From Tenacibaculum adriaticum (GTDB taxonomy: Bacteria; Bacteroidota; Bacteroidia; Flavobacteriales; Flavobacteriaceae): DNA of 64,000 nt. Positions 27,575-36,054 of this stretch are shown here, piece after piece. A model generated the notes under the pieces. It was not told the DNA's origin. It ran no database searches and saw only the letters and a list, made by a program, of their open reading frames with translations. The position numbers were made by a program, and so were the translations under genes. Location: NCBI RefSeq assembly GCF_008124875.1, contig NZ_VNIA01000003.1, forward strand, positions 372,001 to 436,000. The letters are read 5' to 3'. Each line of letters begins with the position of its first letter. Position 1 is the stretch's first letter.

Positions 27575-28546
27575 ATGAAATTGAATGTTGTTGGTGAAAT
27601 TGGTTTTATGGAATCTTTTGCTTCCTTATTGAATACTACTGTTGAAAATAATGGTAAAATCATCATTCCTGAGCAATTTGGCAAAGGATACTTACAAGGT
27701 TTTTATTTTAATACGGATCTGAGAATGATAATTAGAAACTATGAACTGAAAGAGGATATGTTGATAAAAAAAACCAGTGTACCGAATTCTACTGAAAGGA
27801 TAATCATATCATTTAAAAACCTGTTTTTATCGAATAAAGAAAATATAAATTCAGATAAAAAACTACTGCCTTCGGTTCAAGTTTTTTCAGGAAATTTAGA
27901 TTCGGAGATGTTTTTTCCGAGTATGACTAAGTTTAGAACTATAGTAATCAGTATAGAGGTGGCTTATTTGAAAAAATTACTAAAAGGTGACTTTGAAAAT
28001 AAAATTTTAGAAACTATTACAGGTAAAAAACAGTCTTTCTTATTTGAAGAACTCATTCCGCCATCTATTCATAAAATTGCTAATGAAATGGCGGAAACTA
28101 AAATACCCATAGCATTAACTACTTTTTATTTCAAAGTAAAAGCAGAGGAACTTATTTGTTTATTGTTTGCTGAATTACTAAAAAGAGAAAAAACTACTAT
28201 AGCTGCTCTGAACATAGATGATGTGCAAACTATTTATAAAATTAGAGATACCATTATTGCTCAGTTAAATGTTCCTCCAAATCTGAACGAATTAGCCATG
28301 CAAGCTAATTTTAGTAAGTCTAAACTTAAACGACTCTTTAAACAAATATTTGGTATCAGCTTTTTTCATTATTATCAAGCTTTTAGGATGAAAGAAGCAG
28401 CACTATTATTAAAGGAACGAAAACTTTCAGTTAGTGAAGTAGGCTATCAAATGGGATTTAGTAATTTAAGCCACTTCACAAGAGTTTTTGAAGAACATAT
28501 TGGTATGAAGCCTAAGAAGTATTCGATGGAGGTGAATATTAATTAA
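27575..28546 (+). CDS. AraC-family transcriptional regulator
   Basis: 323 residues. The N-terminal about 220 residues are an unclassified sensor-like domain. The C-terminal about 100 residues are a two-helix-turn-helix AraC domain: LNELAMQANFSKSKLKRLFKQ for the first motif and LSVSEVGYQMGFSNLSHFTRVF for the second. The layout resembles Bacteroidetes/proteobacterial PchR-like regulators. Its upstream region (27495-27574) is duplicated in front of the hydrolase gene, so the shared blocks may contain its own binding site. It most likely controls the divergent DUF1097 gene and the hydrolase. Inducer unknown. Confidence 0.85.
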   Translation: MKLNVVGEIGFMESFASLLNTTVENNGKIIIPEQFGKGYLQGFYFNTDLRMIIRNYELKEDMLIKKTSVPNSTERIIISFKNLFLSNKENINSDKKLLPSVQVFSGNLDSEMFFPSMTKFRTIVISIEVAYLKKLLKGDFENKILETITGKKQSFLFEELIPPSIHKIANEMAETKIPIALTTFYFKVKAEELICLLFAELLKREKTTIAALNIDDVQTIYKIRDTIIAQLNVPPNLNELAMQANFSKSKLKRLFKQIFGISFFHYYQAFRMKEAALLLKERKLSVSEVGYQMGFSNLSHFTRVFEEHIGMKPKKYSMEVNIN

Positions 28547-28574
28547 TCAAGCTCGGAATTCTAAAGGTGAAATA

Positions 28575-28670
28575 TTAGTTTTCTTTAATCAATTTACTAA
28601 AAGATTGTGAATGCTCAAAACCTAATTGATAAGCGATTTCTGAAACCAAAATATTAGTTCTACAAAAATA
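28575..28670 (-). pseudogene. C-terminal fragment of a second AraC-type regulator
   Basis: Read on the minus strand this encodes ILVSEIAYQLGFEHSQSFSK followed by LIKEN and a stop. This is the second helix-turn-helix of an AraC domain and is distinct from the intact regulator upstream. No in-frame N-terminal part remains, so it is a relic. Confidence 0.7.
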
Positions 28671-28706
28671 ACATAGGCAATTATTTCAAAATGAATTGGC
28701 TTGATA

Positions 28707-29086
28707 TTATTTGGATTTAAAATGTTTATAGTATTTGTGAAAAGATATGTTTTTACGCTTTTTACTTTCTAGTTTTATAAGAGCGGTTTTAATGTATTGC
28801 TTTTGGATTTTAGCGGTTGTGTTGGGTTTTGCCATTTCATAAGCAAGTTGATTACTGTAAAAGTTAAATCGACGGAAATTTTGTCTTTAACGTTTTATAA
28901 AAGTTGATTTCATCATTAATACAGGAAAAAGAAGCGTCTCTTATATATAAACGGAGTTCGTACAAATAGTGTTTTGAAGCTTTAATGTGTTTGTTCTTCT
29001 AAATTTTCAGTTTTAATGACACCTTTATTAGCAATTTCTTCCTGTCGAGAGGCATAGCTCTCGATTATGGGGATTATTTTTTTCAT
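28707..29086 (-). pseudogene. RteC-like relic (conjugative-transposon regulator family)
   Basis: Joining three minus-strand frames gives a protein starting MKKIIPIIESYASRQEEI, continuing with HYLYELRLYIRDASF and EINFYKTLKTKF, then FNFYSNQLAYEMAKP, QKQYIKTALIKLESK and FHKYYKHFKSK before a stop. The order E-I-x-F-Y-K, a Y-x-x-x-[IL] segment, Q-K-x-Y-I...L and F-x-x-Y-Y matches the RteC family, regulators of CTnDOT-type excision and transfer. Frameshifts lie near 28983 and 28872, and the piece is shorter than usual RteC. It is adjacent to other relics in the tRNA-Ser island. Family assignment is by pattern and should be checked by profile search. Confidence 0.6.
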
Positions 29087-29130
29087 AGTAATTAGGGTTA
29101 AACCAAAATACTAAAAAAATAATTATCAAT

Positions 29131-29691
29131 TTACCTTTTGATTTTCTTTAACCACATTGGTTTTAATTCTAGAATTTTTTGATGGATTGAGCAACTTTCG
29201 GAATGTGCCCCTTCCAAGTAACCGATACTCATTAAAAACTCGTTTACAATTTCCCCACCTGTGAACCGAAATGTCTTTTTGAACAATTTTACCCATTCTT
29301 CTTTTGTTTTAGGGTGGTGGTGGTTTAACCATTTTTCAAATGAACCAAACTCTTTTTGTAATGTAAGGATAGTATTTGCGTTTTCTATGGCTGCATTTAC
29401 TTTTAGTTTGTTGCGAATAATTCCCGCGTCATTCAATAAGCGTTCACGGTCTTTTTCTTTATAAGTCGCCACTTTTTTGATATTGAAATTGCTGTATGCT
29501 TTTCTAAAAGATTGTTCCTTTTTTAAAATGATTTCCCAGCTCAAACCTGCTTGATTTATTTCCATTATCAAACGACCAAACAATTCATTGTCATTGTGAA
29601 TAGGATACCCATAATGGTTGTCGTGATAATTTTTGTGCAATGCTTTTTTCTCTTCAGATTGCATTGCTTCTATTGCTGTACAATAACTCAT
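29131..29691 (-). CDS. tag: DNA-3-methyladenine glycosylase I
   Basis: 186 residues, full length. It removes 3-methyladenine from alkylated DNA and starts base-excision repair. The HhH-superfamily Tag signature is clear: YHDNHYGYP near the start, ELFGRLIMEINQAGLSWEIIL, and LLNDAGIIRNKLKV. The four zinc ligands of the family are all found: C4, H23, H163 and C167, with the H-x3-C spacing of E. coli Tag. It lies between the RteC relic and a terminator, so it is its own short transcription unit. It may be island cargo or a host gene caught between decayed parts. Confidence 0.93.
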   Translation of the reverse strand: MSYCTAIEAMQSEEKKALHKNYHDNHYGYPIHNDNELFGRLIMEINQAGLSWEIILKKEQSFRKAYSNFNIKKVATYKEKDRERLLNDAGIIRNKLKVNAAIENANTILTLQKEFGSFEKWLNHHHPKTKEEWVKLFKKTFRFTGGEIVNEFLMSIGYLEGAHSESCSIHQKILELKPMWLKKIKR

Positions 29692-29709
29692 GATGCAATT
29701 TACTTTTTT

Positions 29710-29742
29710 AAAGAGAATGACTGATGTCGGTCATTCTCCTTT
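29710..29742 (-). terminator. Intrinsic terminator after the SDR / NTF2-relic unit
   Basis: Stem GAGAATGAC / GTCATTCTC (29713-29721 and 29730-29738) with an 8-base loop. On the minus strand it is followed by TTT and lies just after the end of the NTF2-like relic. Confidence 0.65.
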
Positions 29743-29765
29743 TTGTTTCTTATTAGTATGCTTTC

Positions 29766-30089
29766 TTACTCTGTTATTTTCAATGGCTGAATAAGTTCGT
29801 CAATGATTTTAAAATGATACGTTAAAACTATTGTGCTTCCGTCAAATGTACATAAAATTTCTACCTTCAAAAGATCTGTTTTTCCTGTTTTTGTATATTC
29901 TCTTGGCTTCATTACGGTTTTATACTTTTCGTTTCCGTGGGATATCCAATTTTGTATTTCAACTTTTCAGTATGTGTTTTTCCTTCGTCAAAAAACTCAG
30001 GCTGTTTCAGAAAAACAATTTGCATATGCAACACCGTTAAAGTTGTCTTATGCTTTTATTAAACTTGCTATTATATTTGGTAAATCCAT
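29766..30089 (-). pseudogene. Broken NTF2/SnoaL-like gene
   Basis: The minus strand encodes MDLPNIIASLIKA, then an in-frame TAA (codon 14), then DNFNGVAYANCFSETA, another stop, and after frame changes DEGKTHT, VEIQNWISHGNEKYKTVM and TFDGSTIVLTYHFKIIDEL before a final stop. This is the pattern of a small nuclear-transport-factor-2-like (SnoaL) protein. At least two stops and two frameshifts show it is dead. It begins 12 bases after the SDR stop codon, so it was the second gene of that operon. Confidence 0.75.
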
Positions 30090-30101
30090 TACTCTTGTAT
30101 T

Positions 30102-30893
30102 TTAAGTTGTGGGTATTGTACCTCCGTCAATTATGAATTCTGTACCTGTTAGGTAGTTGGCTCTTGGGGAAACTAGAAAACCAACCAATTCTGCAACTTC
30201 TTCAGGGTTTGCAGGTCTGCCGTAAGGTATCCCGCCCAATGCATCCATAACGCTTTGTGTTGCTTGTTCTACTGTGCTATTTGAACTTTCGGCAATTCGT
30301 TCCATCATTGCTATTGCGGCAGTGGTTTTTATCCAACCTGGTGAAACAGTCAGTACACGAATTCCTTTGGGAGAAACTTCATTTGATAAACTTTTGCTAT
30401 AATTTATTAGACCTGCTTTTGCAGCTGCATATGGTAATGTGGAGTCATATAATGGTAGCTTACCTTGAATGGAACCGATATGAATAATGACACCAGATTT
30501 TTGTTTTATCATATCAGGTAAAAAGCCTCTATCTAACCTTACTGGTGCTAATAGATTTGCTTGAAAGGTTTCTATCCAATCCTCATCAGTTAACACTTCA
30601 AAACCGCCACCCGGAGTATTAGAACTCCCTAAATTATTTACCAAAATATCAAGCTTACCAAAAGTTGAATTTACTTCTTGAATTACTTTTTCGGTGCCTG
30701 ATGCCATGCTTAAATCTCCTGAAATAAAATGAAGATTTTTATTTTCTTCTTTAGGTTTATTTCTAGCTGTGATGATAACTGTTGCTCCTGCTTGTAGTAA
30801 TCGTTCAGCAATAGCTTTTCCTGCACCTCTTGTACCACCTGTAACCAATGCTATTTTGCCAGATAGCTCGTTATTGAAATTAAATTGTTCCAT
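30102..30893 (-). CDS. Short-chain dehydrogenase/reductase (SDR)
   Basis: 263 residues from the ATG; a TTG seven codons earlier (30914) is less likely. A classical SDR with the cofactor motif TGGTRGAGKAI, NNLGSS after strand four, catalytic YAAAK, and SPGWIKT after the active site. It is a cytoplasmic NAD(P)H-dependent oxidoreductase with unknown substrate. It is transcribed divergently from an HxlR regulator across a region with a strong dyad, the usual arrangement for HxlR-controlled detoxification enzymes induced by quinones, aldehydes or similar electrophiles. The downstream operon partner (NTF2-like) is broken. Confidence 0.9.
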   Translation of the reverse strand: MEQFNFNNELSGKIALVTGGTRGAGKAIAERLLQAGATVIITARNKPKEENKNLHFISGDLSMASGTEKVIQEVNSTFGKLDILVNNLGSSNTPGGGFEVLTDEDWIETFQANLLAPVRLDRGFLPDMIKQKSGVIIHIGSIQGKLPLYDSTLPYAAAKAGLINYSKSLSNEVSPKGIRVLTVSPGWIKTTAAIAMMERIAESSNSTVEQATQSVMDALGGIPYGRPANPEEVAELVGFLVSPRANYLTGTEFIIDGGTIPTT

Positions 30894-30958
30894 TTGTATA
30901 ATTATTTTAGGCAAAATTCAGTTATACAAACAGTTTACACAAGTACGGAAAATCGAAT

Positions 30959-30988
30959 TGCATAGGGATAAATTTTTCCCCTATTGCA
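30959..30988. promoter_or_regulatory. Operator-like inverted repeat between SDR and hxlR
   Basis: Arms TGCATAGGG and CCCCTATTGCA form an imperfect dyad around an A/T core, centred between the divergent SDR and HxlR start codons. HxlR dimers bind such dyads, so this is the best candidate operator. It is the only G/C-containing symmetric element in the gap. Confidence 0.5.
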
Positions 30989-31018
30989 TATTTTGGAGCA
31001 TTGGACTACTTTTACAAT

Positions 31019-31387
31019 ATGTATGAAAGAAAAATTCCATTGAACTTAAATTGCGGTCTTGACCTAATTGGTGAAGTGCTTTACGGTAAATGGAAAATTA
31101 GGTTGTTGTGGTTTATCAATGAAGGTTTTCAGAGACCAAGTGAACTGCAACGAAAAATTCCTGATGCTTCCCGAAGAGTACTTAATATCCAGTTGAAAGA
31201 GCTGGAAAGTCACGAACTAGTTTCAAAAGTTATTTACCCTGTTGTTCCTCCAAAAGTAGAATATTCATTAACTGATTTTGGAAAAACACTTATTCCTGTT
31301 ATTTCAGTGTTAGGAACTTGGGGAGATGAGAATGAAGTGCGTTTGCGAACTCTTATTTCGAAAAGCTCAGAAAATTTATCTAGTTAG
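31019..31387 (+). CDS. HxlR-family winged-helix regulator
   Basis: 122 residues from the ATG; a TTG six codons upstream is possible. The HxlR signature is complete: [42 protein letters not shown] split across the recognition helix, and [15 protein letters not shown] in the wing. The conserved cysteine near the N-terminus (LNCG) is in the position often used for redox sensing in the family. It probably represses the divergent SDR gene through the dyad just upstream. Its stop overlaps the end of the integrase relic by three bases, tail to tail. Confidence 0.9.
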   Translation: MYERKIPLNLNCGLDLIGEVLYGKWKIRLLWFINEGFQRPSELQRKIPDASRRVLNIQLKELESHELVSKVIYPVVPPKVEYSLTDFGKTLIPVISVLGTWGDENEVRLRTLISKSSENLSS

Positions 31388-32632
31388 TGAATCATTTCTT
31401 TGTTAAGTTTATTATTTTGATCAATTACAAACTTATCTTTTAGGACCTTCATCTCCTCACTTACTTTTCTATCCAATATTTTAGCATAATGTTGTGTGGT
31501 TTTAAGAGATTTATGTCCTAACATTTTACATACAGATTCAATAGGTACACCATTGGTAAGTGTAACTGTGGTGGCAAAAGTGTGACGTGCTAAATGGAAC
31601 GTTAGATTTTATTAATACCGCATAAATCAGCAATTTCTTTGATGTAGGCATTCATTTTTTGATTGCTTAGCACGGTAATAATTTTTCAGTATTCACAACA
31701 TCTGGATGCTCTGCATATTTTTCAAGTATTGCTTCTGCAGTAGGGAGAATTGGAATATTACTCCTGGTGTCGGTTTTAGTTCTTTTGGTTTTTATCCATT
31801 GTTCGCCATCGATACCAATAACAACATCATTTTTTGAAAGTTTCTTTACATCTGCATATGCTAACCCGGTGAAACAACTAAAGATAAAAATGTCTTTTAC
31901 TTGGTCTAGCCTTTTAATCGAAATCTCTTTTTCAATCATTTTTTGGATTTCTTCTTTTGATAAAAACTCTCAATCGACAGTTTTTAATCTTGCTTTCCAA
32001 TTAAAGAAAGGGTCTTTACTAATCCAATCGTGAGCATATGCTATGCGAATGATTTTTTTTAAATTAGTAATATATTTAATTGCAGTATTATGACTGCAAT
32101 TTCTTTCAGTTTTTAAATAGTATTCAAAACCATTGATGAATTTATGGTCTACATCTTTAACAGGAATATCATCTAGATTGTATTCTAGTTTAATGAAATT
32201 TTGGATATGCTTTTTAGCGGTTCTATATCTTTCTGTAGTACCAGGAGCAAAATCTTTACCTACTAATTTTTCAACTTGATCATTATGATCTTGGAAGATT
32301 TTAAGAAGCATTTTGTGCTTTTCTTCTTTTCCATTATAAATATCTCTGATTTTTAAGGCAGAAATCGTCTTATTTTCACCTACTAATCTTTGATGAATCT
32401 TATGGATTTTATTTGTTATAATATCTATATAACGATTTAGCTCTTGTGCTTCTTTGGAGAAACCTTTTGCTTTACCTGCAGAGGAATTCCATCGATCTAT
32501 ATTAATTTTCCTTCTTATACTTAATTCTGCGCGCTTACTATTTACCGTAACACGTAGATATACGTTGGCTTTACCATTACAATCAGCTTTACTACGTTTG
32601 ATATAAAAAAGAAGTGAGAAATAATTTTGCAT
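31384..32632 (-). pseudogene. Tyrosine recombinase (phage-integrase family), broken
   Basis: Joining frames gives a full-length Bacteroidetes tyrosine recombinase: arm-binding N-terminus (MQNYFSLLFYIKRSK), SAM-like core-binding domain (about 100-210) and catalytic domain with [29 protein letters not shown] and TTQHYAKI, the tyrosine nucleophile. Three lesions break it: TGA at 31970-31972 where homologs would read through (VD*EFLSKEE), a one-base loss near 31672 after KLLP, and a one-base loss in an A-run near 31607-31611 (INK...LTFHLARH). Homologs drive integration of CTn-like elements and islands. Its 5' end faces the 3' end of tRNA-Ser, the classical attachment position. The start at 32632 is preferred to an upstream ATG. 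Confidence 0.9.
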
Positions 32633-32633
32633 A

Positions 32634-32758
32634 GGTGTCAGTTGTATATAACACACTAAATATACAAAAAATGTATTAAAAAATAAAACATAAACCCTTT
32701 AAAATCAGTGGCTTTATGTTGATTCGGTGTCAGTTGGGTATTTTAAAAAGTGACACCG
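32634..32758. repeat. Direct and inverted repeats upstream of the integrase
   Basis: GGTGTCAGTTG occurs at 32634-32644 and 32726-32736. The second copy is also the left arm of an inverted repeat, CGGTGTCA (32725-32732) with TGACACCG (32751-32758). Repeats at this place are typical recombinase arm-binding or attachment sites. Confidence 0.55.
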
Positions 32759-32815
32759 ATTACGCCTCTTTTTATTTGGTTTTTGATGGTTTTATTTGAA
32801 AAGTGTAGAAAATTA

Positions 32816-32848
32816 AAAAGCTGATAAACATAGTGTTTATCAGCTTTT
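32816..32848 (-). terminator. Intrinsic terminator of tRNA-Ser
   Basis: Perfect 15-base arms AAAAGCTGATAAACA / TGTTTATCAGCTTTT with a 3-base loop, 23 bases beyond the tRNA 3' end on the minus strand and followed by T's in that reading. Confidence 0.85.
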
Positions 32849-32871
32849 AGTGAGATTTGTGATTCTCTCAG

Positions 32872-32956
32872 CGGAGAAAGAGGGATTCGAACCCCCGGAC
32901 CTGTTACAGTCAACAGTTTTCAAGACTGCCGCATTCGACCACTCTGCCATTTCTCC
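32872..32956 (-). tRNA. tRNA-Ser(UGA)
   Basis: 85 nt without CCA. The acceptor arms GGAGAAA / TTTCTCC pair perfectly, with discriminator G. The anticodon loop CTTGAAA gives anticodon TGA between CAGT/ACTG stem bases. A long variable arm and the T-loop GGTTCGAATCC complete a class II serine tRNA. It marks the right border of the decayed island: the integrase relic lies beyond its 3' end. The 351 bases between it and aroC (32957-33307) hold its promoter and nothing else I can recognise. Confidence 0.97.
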
Positions 32957-33307
32957 AGGTCTGCATTGGCTTCCCAATTGCGGATGCAAATATAAGAAGC
33001 TTTTTCTATTTCAAAAAATAATTACTAACTTTTTTAATCATTTTTTTACGCTGTTAACCTATGAAGTTTATAACACTTTTATAATCAATTGTTTTAAGGT
33101 TGAAAGATGAGTTTTAAATTGATTATTATTTTTTTAGATAAATAAAAATACATATAAATAAGTCTATTTATAATAGAGATGTTTGCAAAATTATTAGTAA
33201 ACATGTAAAATGAATGAATAGTTTTTTATAATAATAATCGTTACTTTTATGTAGATAAAGCTTTGTTTTTTCTTCTAAATAATTAACTTCGTTTAAAAAT
33301 TATTATT

Positions 33308-34369
33308 ATGTTTAATTCCTTCGGAAATATATTAAAATTAACAACTTTTGGGGAATCTCACGGAACAGCAATTGGTGGAATTATTGATGGATTTCCAGCA
33401 GGTTTAGAAATTGATTTAGAAGCAATCCAAAAGGAATTAGATAGACGTAAGCCAGGGCAATCTAAAATTGTAACACAACGTAAAGAGCCAGATACTGTTG
33501 AGTTTTTATCTGGTATTTTTGAAGGAAAAACGACTGGTGCTTCTATTGGGTTTGTAATTAAAAATACAAATCAAAAAAGTAAAGACTATAATCATAATAC
33601 AAATGTGTACAGACCTTCGCATGCAGATTACACCTATGATAAAAAATATGGAATTCGCGATTATCGTGGAGGAGGAAGAACTTCCGCTAGGGAAACTGCC
33701 AATTGGGTAGTAGCAGGAGCGTTAGCAAAACAATTGATTGCTCATATTAATATTAATGCATTTACTTCTTCTGTGGGAGATATCTTTATTGATAAGCCAT
33801 ATCAAGAGCTAGACTTCACAAAAACTGAAAGTAATATAGTTCGTTGTCCTGATGAGGTTTCCGCCGAAAAAATGATTGATAAAATCACTCAAATAAGAAA
33901 AGCAGGAGATACCATAGGGGGAACAATTACATGTGTTGCTCAAAACATTCCTGTAGGATTGGGAGAGCCAATTTTTCATAAGCTTCACGCAGAATTAGGA
34001 AAAGCAATGCTTTCAATAAATGCAGTAAAAGGCTTTGAATTTGGTAGCGGATTTTGTGGGGCTAAAATGCAGGGTTCTGAGCATAATGATATTTTTAATG
34101 AAGATGGTACAACTCAGTCTAACTTATCTGGAGGAATCCAAGGAGGAATATCGAATGGAATGGATATTTATTTTAGAGTAGCGTTTAAACCAGTGGCTAC
34201 CATTATGCAAAATCAACAAACAATAAATTCGAAAGGAGAATTAACAGAGATTCAAGGAAAAGGACGTCATGATCCATGTGTAGTGCCTAGAGCAGTTCCT
34301 GTAGTCGAGGCATTAACCGCTTTAGTGCTGGCAGATTTTTGGTTATTGAATAGAACTAGAAGAATATAA
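33308..34369 (+). CDS. aroC: Chorismate synthase
   Basis: 353 residues, full length. It converts 5-enolpyruvylshikimate 3-phosphate to chorismate using reduced FMN, the last shared step to aromatic amino acids, folate and menaquinone. Family signatures are GESHG near residue 17, the RRKPGQS segment at about 46-52, [14 protein letters not shown] in the middle, and [11 protein letters not shown] toward the end. A single-gene unit with its own terminator, shared with the convergent pyruvate dehydrogenase operon. The menD and menB genes 20 kb away use its product. Confidence 0.97.
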   Translation: MFNSFGNILKLTTFGESHGTAIGGIIDGFPAGLEIDLEAIQKELDRRKPGQSKIVTQRKEPDTVEFLSGIFEGKTTGASIGFVIKNTNQKSKDYNHNTNVYRPSHADYTYDKKYGIRDYRGGGRTSARETANWVVAGALAKQLIAHININAFTSSVGDIFIDKPYQELDFTKTESNIVRCPDEVSAEKMIDKITQIRKAGDTIGGTITCVAQNIPVGLGEPIFHKLHAELGKAMLSINAVKGFEFGSGFCGAKMQGSEHNDIFNEDGTTQSNLSGGIQGGISNGMDIYFRVAFKPVATIMQNQQTINSKGELTEIQGKGRHDPCVVPRAVPVVEALTALVLADFWLLNRTRRI

Positions 34370-34370
34370 A

Positions 34371-34398
34371 AAAAAGCTCGCCATTGGCGAGCTTTTTT
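34371..34398. terminator. Bidirectional terminator between aroC and the E2 gene
   Basis: Stem GCTCGCC-ATT-GGCGAGC with an A-run before it and a T-run after it, two bases beyond the aroC stop and 22 bases from the end of the convergent E2 gene. Confidence 0.9.
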
Positions 34399-34419
34399 AT
34401 GTCTTATTTTAATTGAAAA

Positions 34420-36051
34420 TTACGCAATCATCGTAACAGGGTTTTCAATAAACGTTTTTAATGTTTGCAGAAATTGAGCACCTACAGCACCATCAACCGT
34501 TCTGTGATCACAAGCCAATGTTAACATCATGGTGTTACCCACTACAATTTGTCCGTTTTTAACAACAGGTTTTTCAACAATAGCACCTACCGATAAAATT
34601 GCAGAGTTAGGTTGGTTGATAATCGAGGTAAAACTCTCGATTCCAAACATTCCTAAATTAGAAACAGTAAACGTACTTCCTTGCATTTCTGTTGGAGAAA
34701 TTTTCTTGTTTCTTGCTTTTCCTGCTAAATCACGAACGGAAGCTCCGATTTGAGTTAAACTTAAAGCGTCTGTATGTTTTACAACAGGTACCACTAAGCC
34801 TTCATCTACAGCAACGGCAACACCAACATGTATGTGACTATGGAATTTTGTGGTATTATCAGTCCAGCTAGTATTTACCTGTGGATGCTTTCTTAGCGCC
34901 ATTGCACACGCTTTAACCACCATGTCGTTAAAAGAAACTTTAGTGTCTGGAATTGCATTTATTGTTTTGCGTGAAGCCATTGCATTGTCCATGTCAACTT
35001 CAATATTTAAATAGAAGTGAGGTGCAGTAAACTTAGAGTTACCTAAAGATTTTGCAATTGCCTTACGCATTTGAGAATTCTTAACTTCTTCCGTTTTTTC
35101 TTCGCCAGCAATAGCAAAACTAGTTACTAGAGATGGAGTAGAAGCAGAAGTTGTTACTGGAGCTGTTACTTTAGCTGCAGGTGTATAATTTTCTACGTCT
35201 TTTTTAACAATACGGCCGTTTTCACCAGAACCTTTAACTTCTGATAAGTTAATTCCTTTGTCTTTAGCAATTTTCTTAGCTAAGGGTGATGCAAAAACTC
35301 TTCCGCTAGCACTAATTGATGAAGTTGATTCTTCAACTACTTGTACAGTTTCTGGTTTTGTAACTTTCTCTGAAGCTGCTTCTGTTTTTTCAGATGGAGT
35401 AGCGGTAGCTACACTTCCACTTTTATGTGCTTCAATAAGAGTAGAAACATCTGTTCCTGCTTTACCAATAATAGCAAGTAAGCTATCTACAGGAGCGCTT
35501 TCTCCTTCTTGAACACCAATATGTAACAGAGTACCTTCGTTAAAAGATTCAAACTCCATAGTAGCTTTATCCGTTTCTATCTCTGCTAAAATATCTCCTT
35601 CTTCAATTTTATCTCCAACTTTTTTTAACCAAGAAGCTACGGTACCTTCCTCCATAGTATCACTTAAACGTGGCATGCTAACCATAATAGTTCCTTCTGG
35701 CACATCAGCAGTTTTTGAAGGAGTCTTTTCAGAAGCAACTTCATTTACGTTAGCACTATTATCTTCTTTTTTTGGTGTTGTATTTCCATTTAACAAAGCA
35801 GAAAAATCTTCACCTTCTTCGCCAATAATGGCTAATAAAGTATCTACTGGTGCCGTTTCACCTTCTTGAACTCCAATATGTAATAAAGTTCCTTCATGAA
35901 AAGATTCGAATTCCATAGTAGCTTTATCTGTTTCGATTTCGGCTAAAATATCTCCTTCTTCAACTTTGTCTCCAACTTTTTTTAACCAAGAAGCTACTAC
36001 TCCTTCTTCCATCGTATCGCTTAAGCGAGGCATATTTATAACTGTAGCCAT
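34420..36051 (-). CDS. pdhC: Pyruvate dehydrogenase E2 (dihydrolipoamide acetyltransferase)
   Basis: 543 residues. Two N-terminal lipoyl domains are nearly identical, each with MPRLSDTMEEG and ETDKATMEFES; the lipoylated lysines are K43 and K162. Glu/Ser/Ala-rich linkers follow, then an E3/E1-binding domain (about 252-288, FASPLAKKIAKDKG) and the acetyltransferase core ending in DHRTVDG with catalytic H516. It transfers the acetyl group from lipoamide to CoA. Four bases separate it from the upstream E1-alpha gene, so they form an operon. The E1-beta and E3 genes are not in the window. The lipoyl duplication is also visible at DNA level and could recombine. Confidence 0.96.
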   Translation of the reverse strand: MATVINMPRLSDTMEEGVVASWLKKVGDKVEEGDILAEIETDKATMEFESFHEGTLLHIGVQEGETAPVDTLLAIIGEEGEDFSALLNGNTTPKKEDNSANVNEVASEKTPSKTADVPEGTIMVSMPRLSDTMEEGTVASWLKKVGDKIEEGDILAEIETDKATMEFESFNEGTLLHIGVQEGESAPVDSLLAIIGKAGTDVSTLIEAHKSGSVATATPSEKTEAASEKVTKPETVQVVEESTSSISASGRVFASPLAKKIAKDKGINLSEVKGSGENGRIVKKDVENYTPAAKVTAPVTTSASTPSLVTSFAIAGEEKTEEVKNSQMRKAIAKSLGNSKFTAPHFYLNIEVDMDNAMASRKTINAIPDTKVSFNDMVVKACAMALRKHPQVNTSWTDNTTKFHSHIHVGVAVAVDEGLVVPVVKHTDALSLTQIGASVRDLAGKARNKKISPTEMQGSTFTVSNLGMFGIESFTSIINQPNSAILSVGAIVEKPVVKNGQIVVGNTMMLTLACDHRTVDGAVGAQFLQTLKTFIENPVTMIA

Positions 36052-36054
36052 TGT

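Noticed and set aside
29809..29835. A third copy of the TAAAACTATTGTG word found upstream of the AraC and hydrolase genes
   Set aside because: Here it lies inside the coding sequence of the NTF2-like relic (FDGSTIVLTYHF on the minus strand), and the flanks do not match the other two copies, so it is best explained by chance.
29831..30105. Plus-strand open frames of 69 and 90 codons
   Set aside because: They mirror the broken NTF2-like gene on the other strand, whose protein pattern is clearly real once frames are joined.
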